DNA of 21,343 nt, taken from Miltoncostaeales bacterium (GTDB taxonomy: Bacteria; Actinomycetota; Thermoleophilia; Miltoncostaeales; Miltoncostaeaceae). The notes under the pieces are model-generated. The model saw only the letters and a program-made list of their open reading frames with translations. It searched no databases and was not told the origin of the DNA. The stretch spans positions 1 through 21,343 of the forward strand of contig JAUROO010000110.1 in NCBI GenBank assembly GCA_030829765.1. Reading direction: 5' to 3'. Below are positions 21,061-21,343 of the stretch, piece after piece; position 1 is the stretch's first letter; every line of letters starts with the position of its first letter. A program made the position numbers and the translations under genes.

Positions 21061-21343
21061 GGTTTGCGCCGTCAGGTGGGCGGCGCGCCCAGACGAAGAG
21101 CATTTCTACCGCACAGGTTCTCGTCTTCGGAAGCCAATGGCCTCCTTGACAGCCCTGCATTGCAGTCCCCCCACCCCCCGCCCGGCCCGGGATCCTTGGC
21201 ACTCTCAGCGTCAGGCCTCACGCCCAGACGCTATTGCGCTCCTATTGCCGCTGCTGGAGAGGACTAGACCTGACGCCTGCAACCTCCAACCCCACCAACC
21301 TCTATCTCTCTGTTTGGAGCGCCCCAGGAAGATGGGGCAAGTG
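21061..21343. other. Region of different composition with no recognised gene
   Basis: These 283 bases are about 63% G+C by count, lower than the rest, with mixed third positions and a pyrimidine-rich end. I see no known gene, tRNA or transposase. A plus-strand frame (GTG 21026 to the window end, 106 codons) has no stop but no family resemblance. An 8-bp inverted repeat (GCGTCAGG 21208-21215, CCTGACGC 21269-21276) spans part of it. It may be foreign DNA that interrupted tilS or a misassembled end. Confidence 0.5.
21286..21300 (-). other. Potential two-tetrad G-quadruplex motif
   Basis: The minus strand reads GGTTGGTGGGGTTGG, one base different from the synthetic thrombin-binding aptamer GGTTGGTGTGGTTGG, which folds into a two-layer antiparallel G-quadruplex. 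A further GGAGG follows. Any biological role is unproven. Confidence 0.4.

Noticed and set aside
20684..21202. N-terminal extension of hpt up to 21202
   Set aside because: The extra residues show no HPRT similarity and lie in the tilS frame region; GTG 20683 with GTGA overlap gives the normal length.
21208..21276. 8-bp inverted repeat as possible insertion-sequence ends
   Set aside because: Too short, no target duplication, and no transposase between the arms (53 bases apart).

Overview
All protein genes recognised with confidence, and the one tRNA gene, lie on the minus strand, so the window is read from right to left. Base composition is very high in G+C (about 70% by eye), stops are mostly TGA, and GTG starts are common. 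A DUF2469 protein, a family typical of Actinobacteria, together with this composition suggests a deep-branching actinobacterium. A Thermoleophilia- or Rubrobacteria-like lineage is a guess. No rRNA is present to settle it.

In transcription order (high to low coordinates) the genes are: a tilS C-terminal fragment, hpt, ftsH, folP-folB-folK, a DUF2469 gene, coaX, dusB, greA, lysS, an S18-type rpsR with an acidic tail, a 55-residue zinc-ribbon ORF, clpC, radA, a membrane PIN-TRAM protein (YacL type), ispD, a PHP phosphatase, ispF, cysS, rlmB, a SigH-like sigma factor, a universal stress protein, tRNA-Thr(UGU), and the start of a secreted polysaccharide deacetylase. From tilS to sigH this is close to the Bacillus/Clostridium tilS-to-sigH block, but ctsR, mcsA, mcsB, disA, gltX, cysE, mrnC and the NYN-nuclease gene are absent from their usual slots.

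The products are mostly housekeeping: purine salvage (hpt), membrane proteolysis (ftsH), folate (folP/B/K), CoA (coaX), tRNA and rRNA modification (dusB, rlmB, tilS remnant), transcript cleavage (greA), tRNA charging (lysS, cysS), Clp proteolysis (clpC), recombination (radA) and the MEP isoprenoid pathway (ispD, ispF). Many junctions overlap by 4 bases (ATGA, GTGA or CTGA), so translational coupling is likely throughout. A good housekeeping promoter precedes the sigma gene and a strong hairpin follows it, making sigH a separately controlled unit.

The most unusual feature is that ftsH, lysS and radA each appear to start at a CTG codon, every time as CTG-AGC behind a Shine-Dalgarno motif. Standard start codons would cut into a membrane helix, a conserved N-terminus and a zinc finger respectively. 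Other points of note are the S18 protein without zinc cysteines, the small zinc ribbon in the position where Firmicutes carry mcsA, and the truncated tilS next to about 300 bases of different composition at the right edge. I found no defence system, CRISPR array, insertion sequence or biosynthetic cluster.
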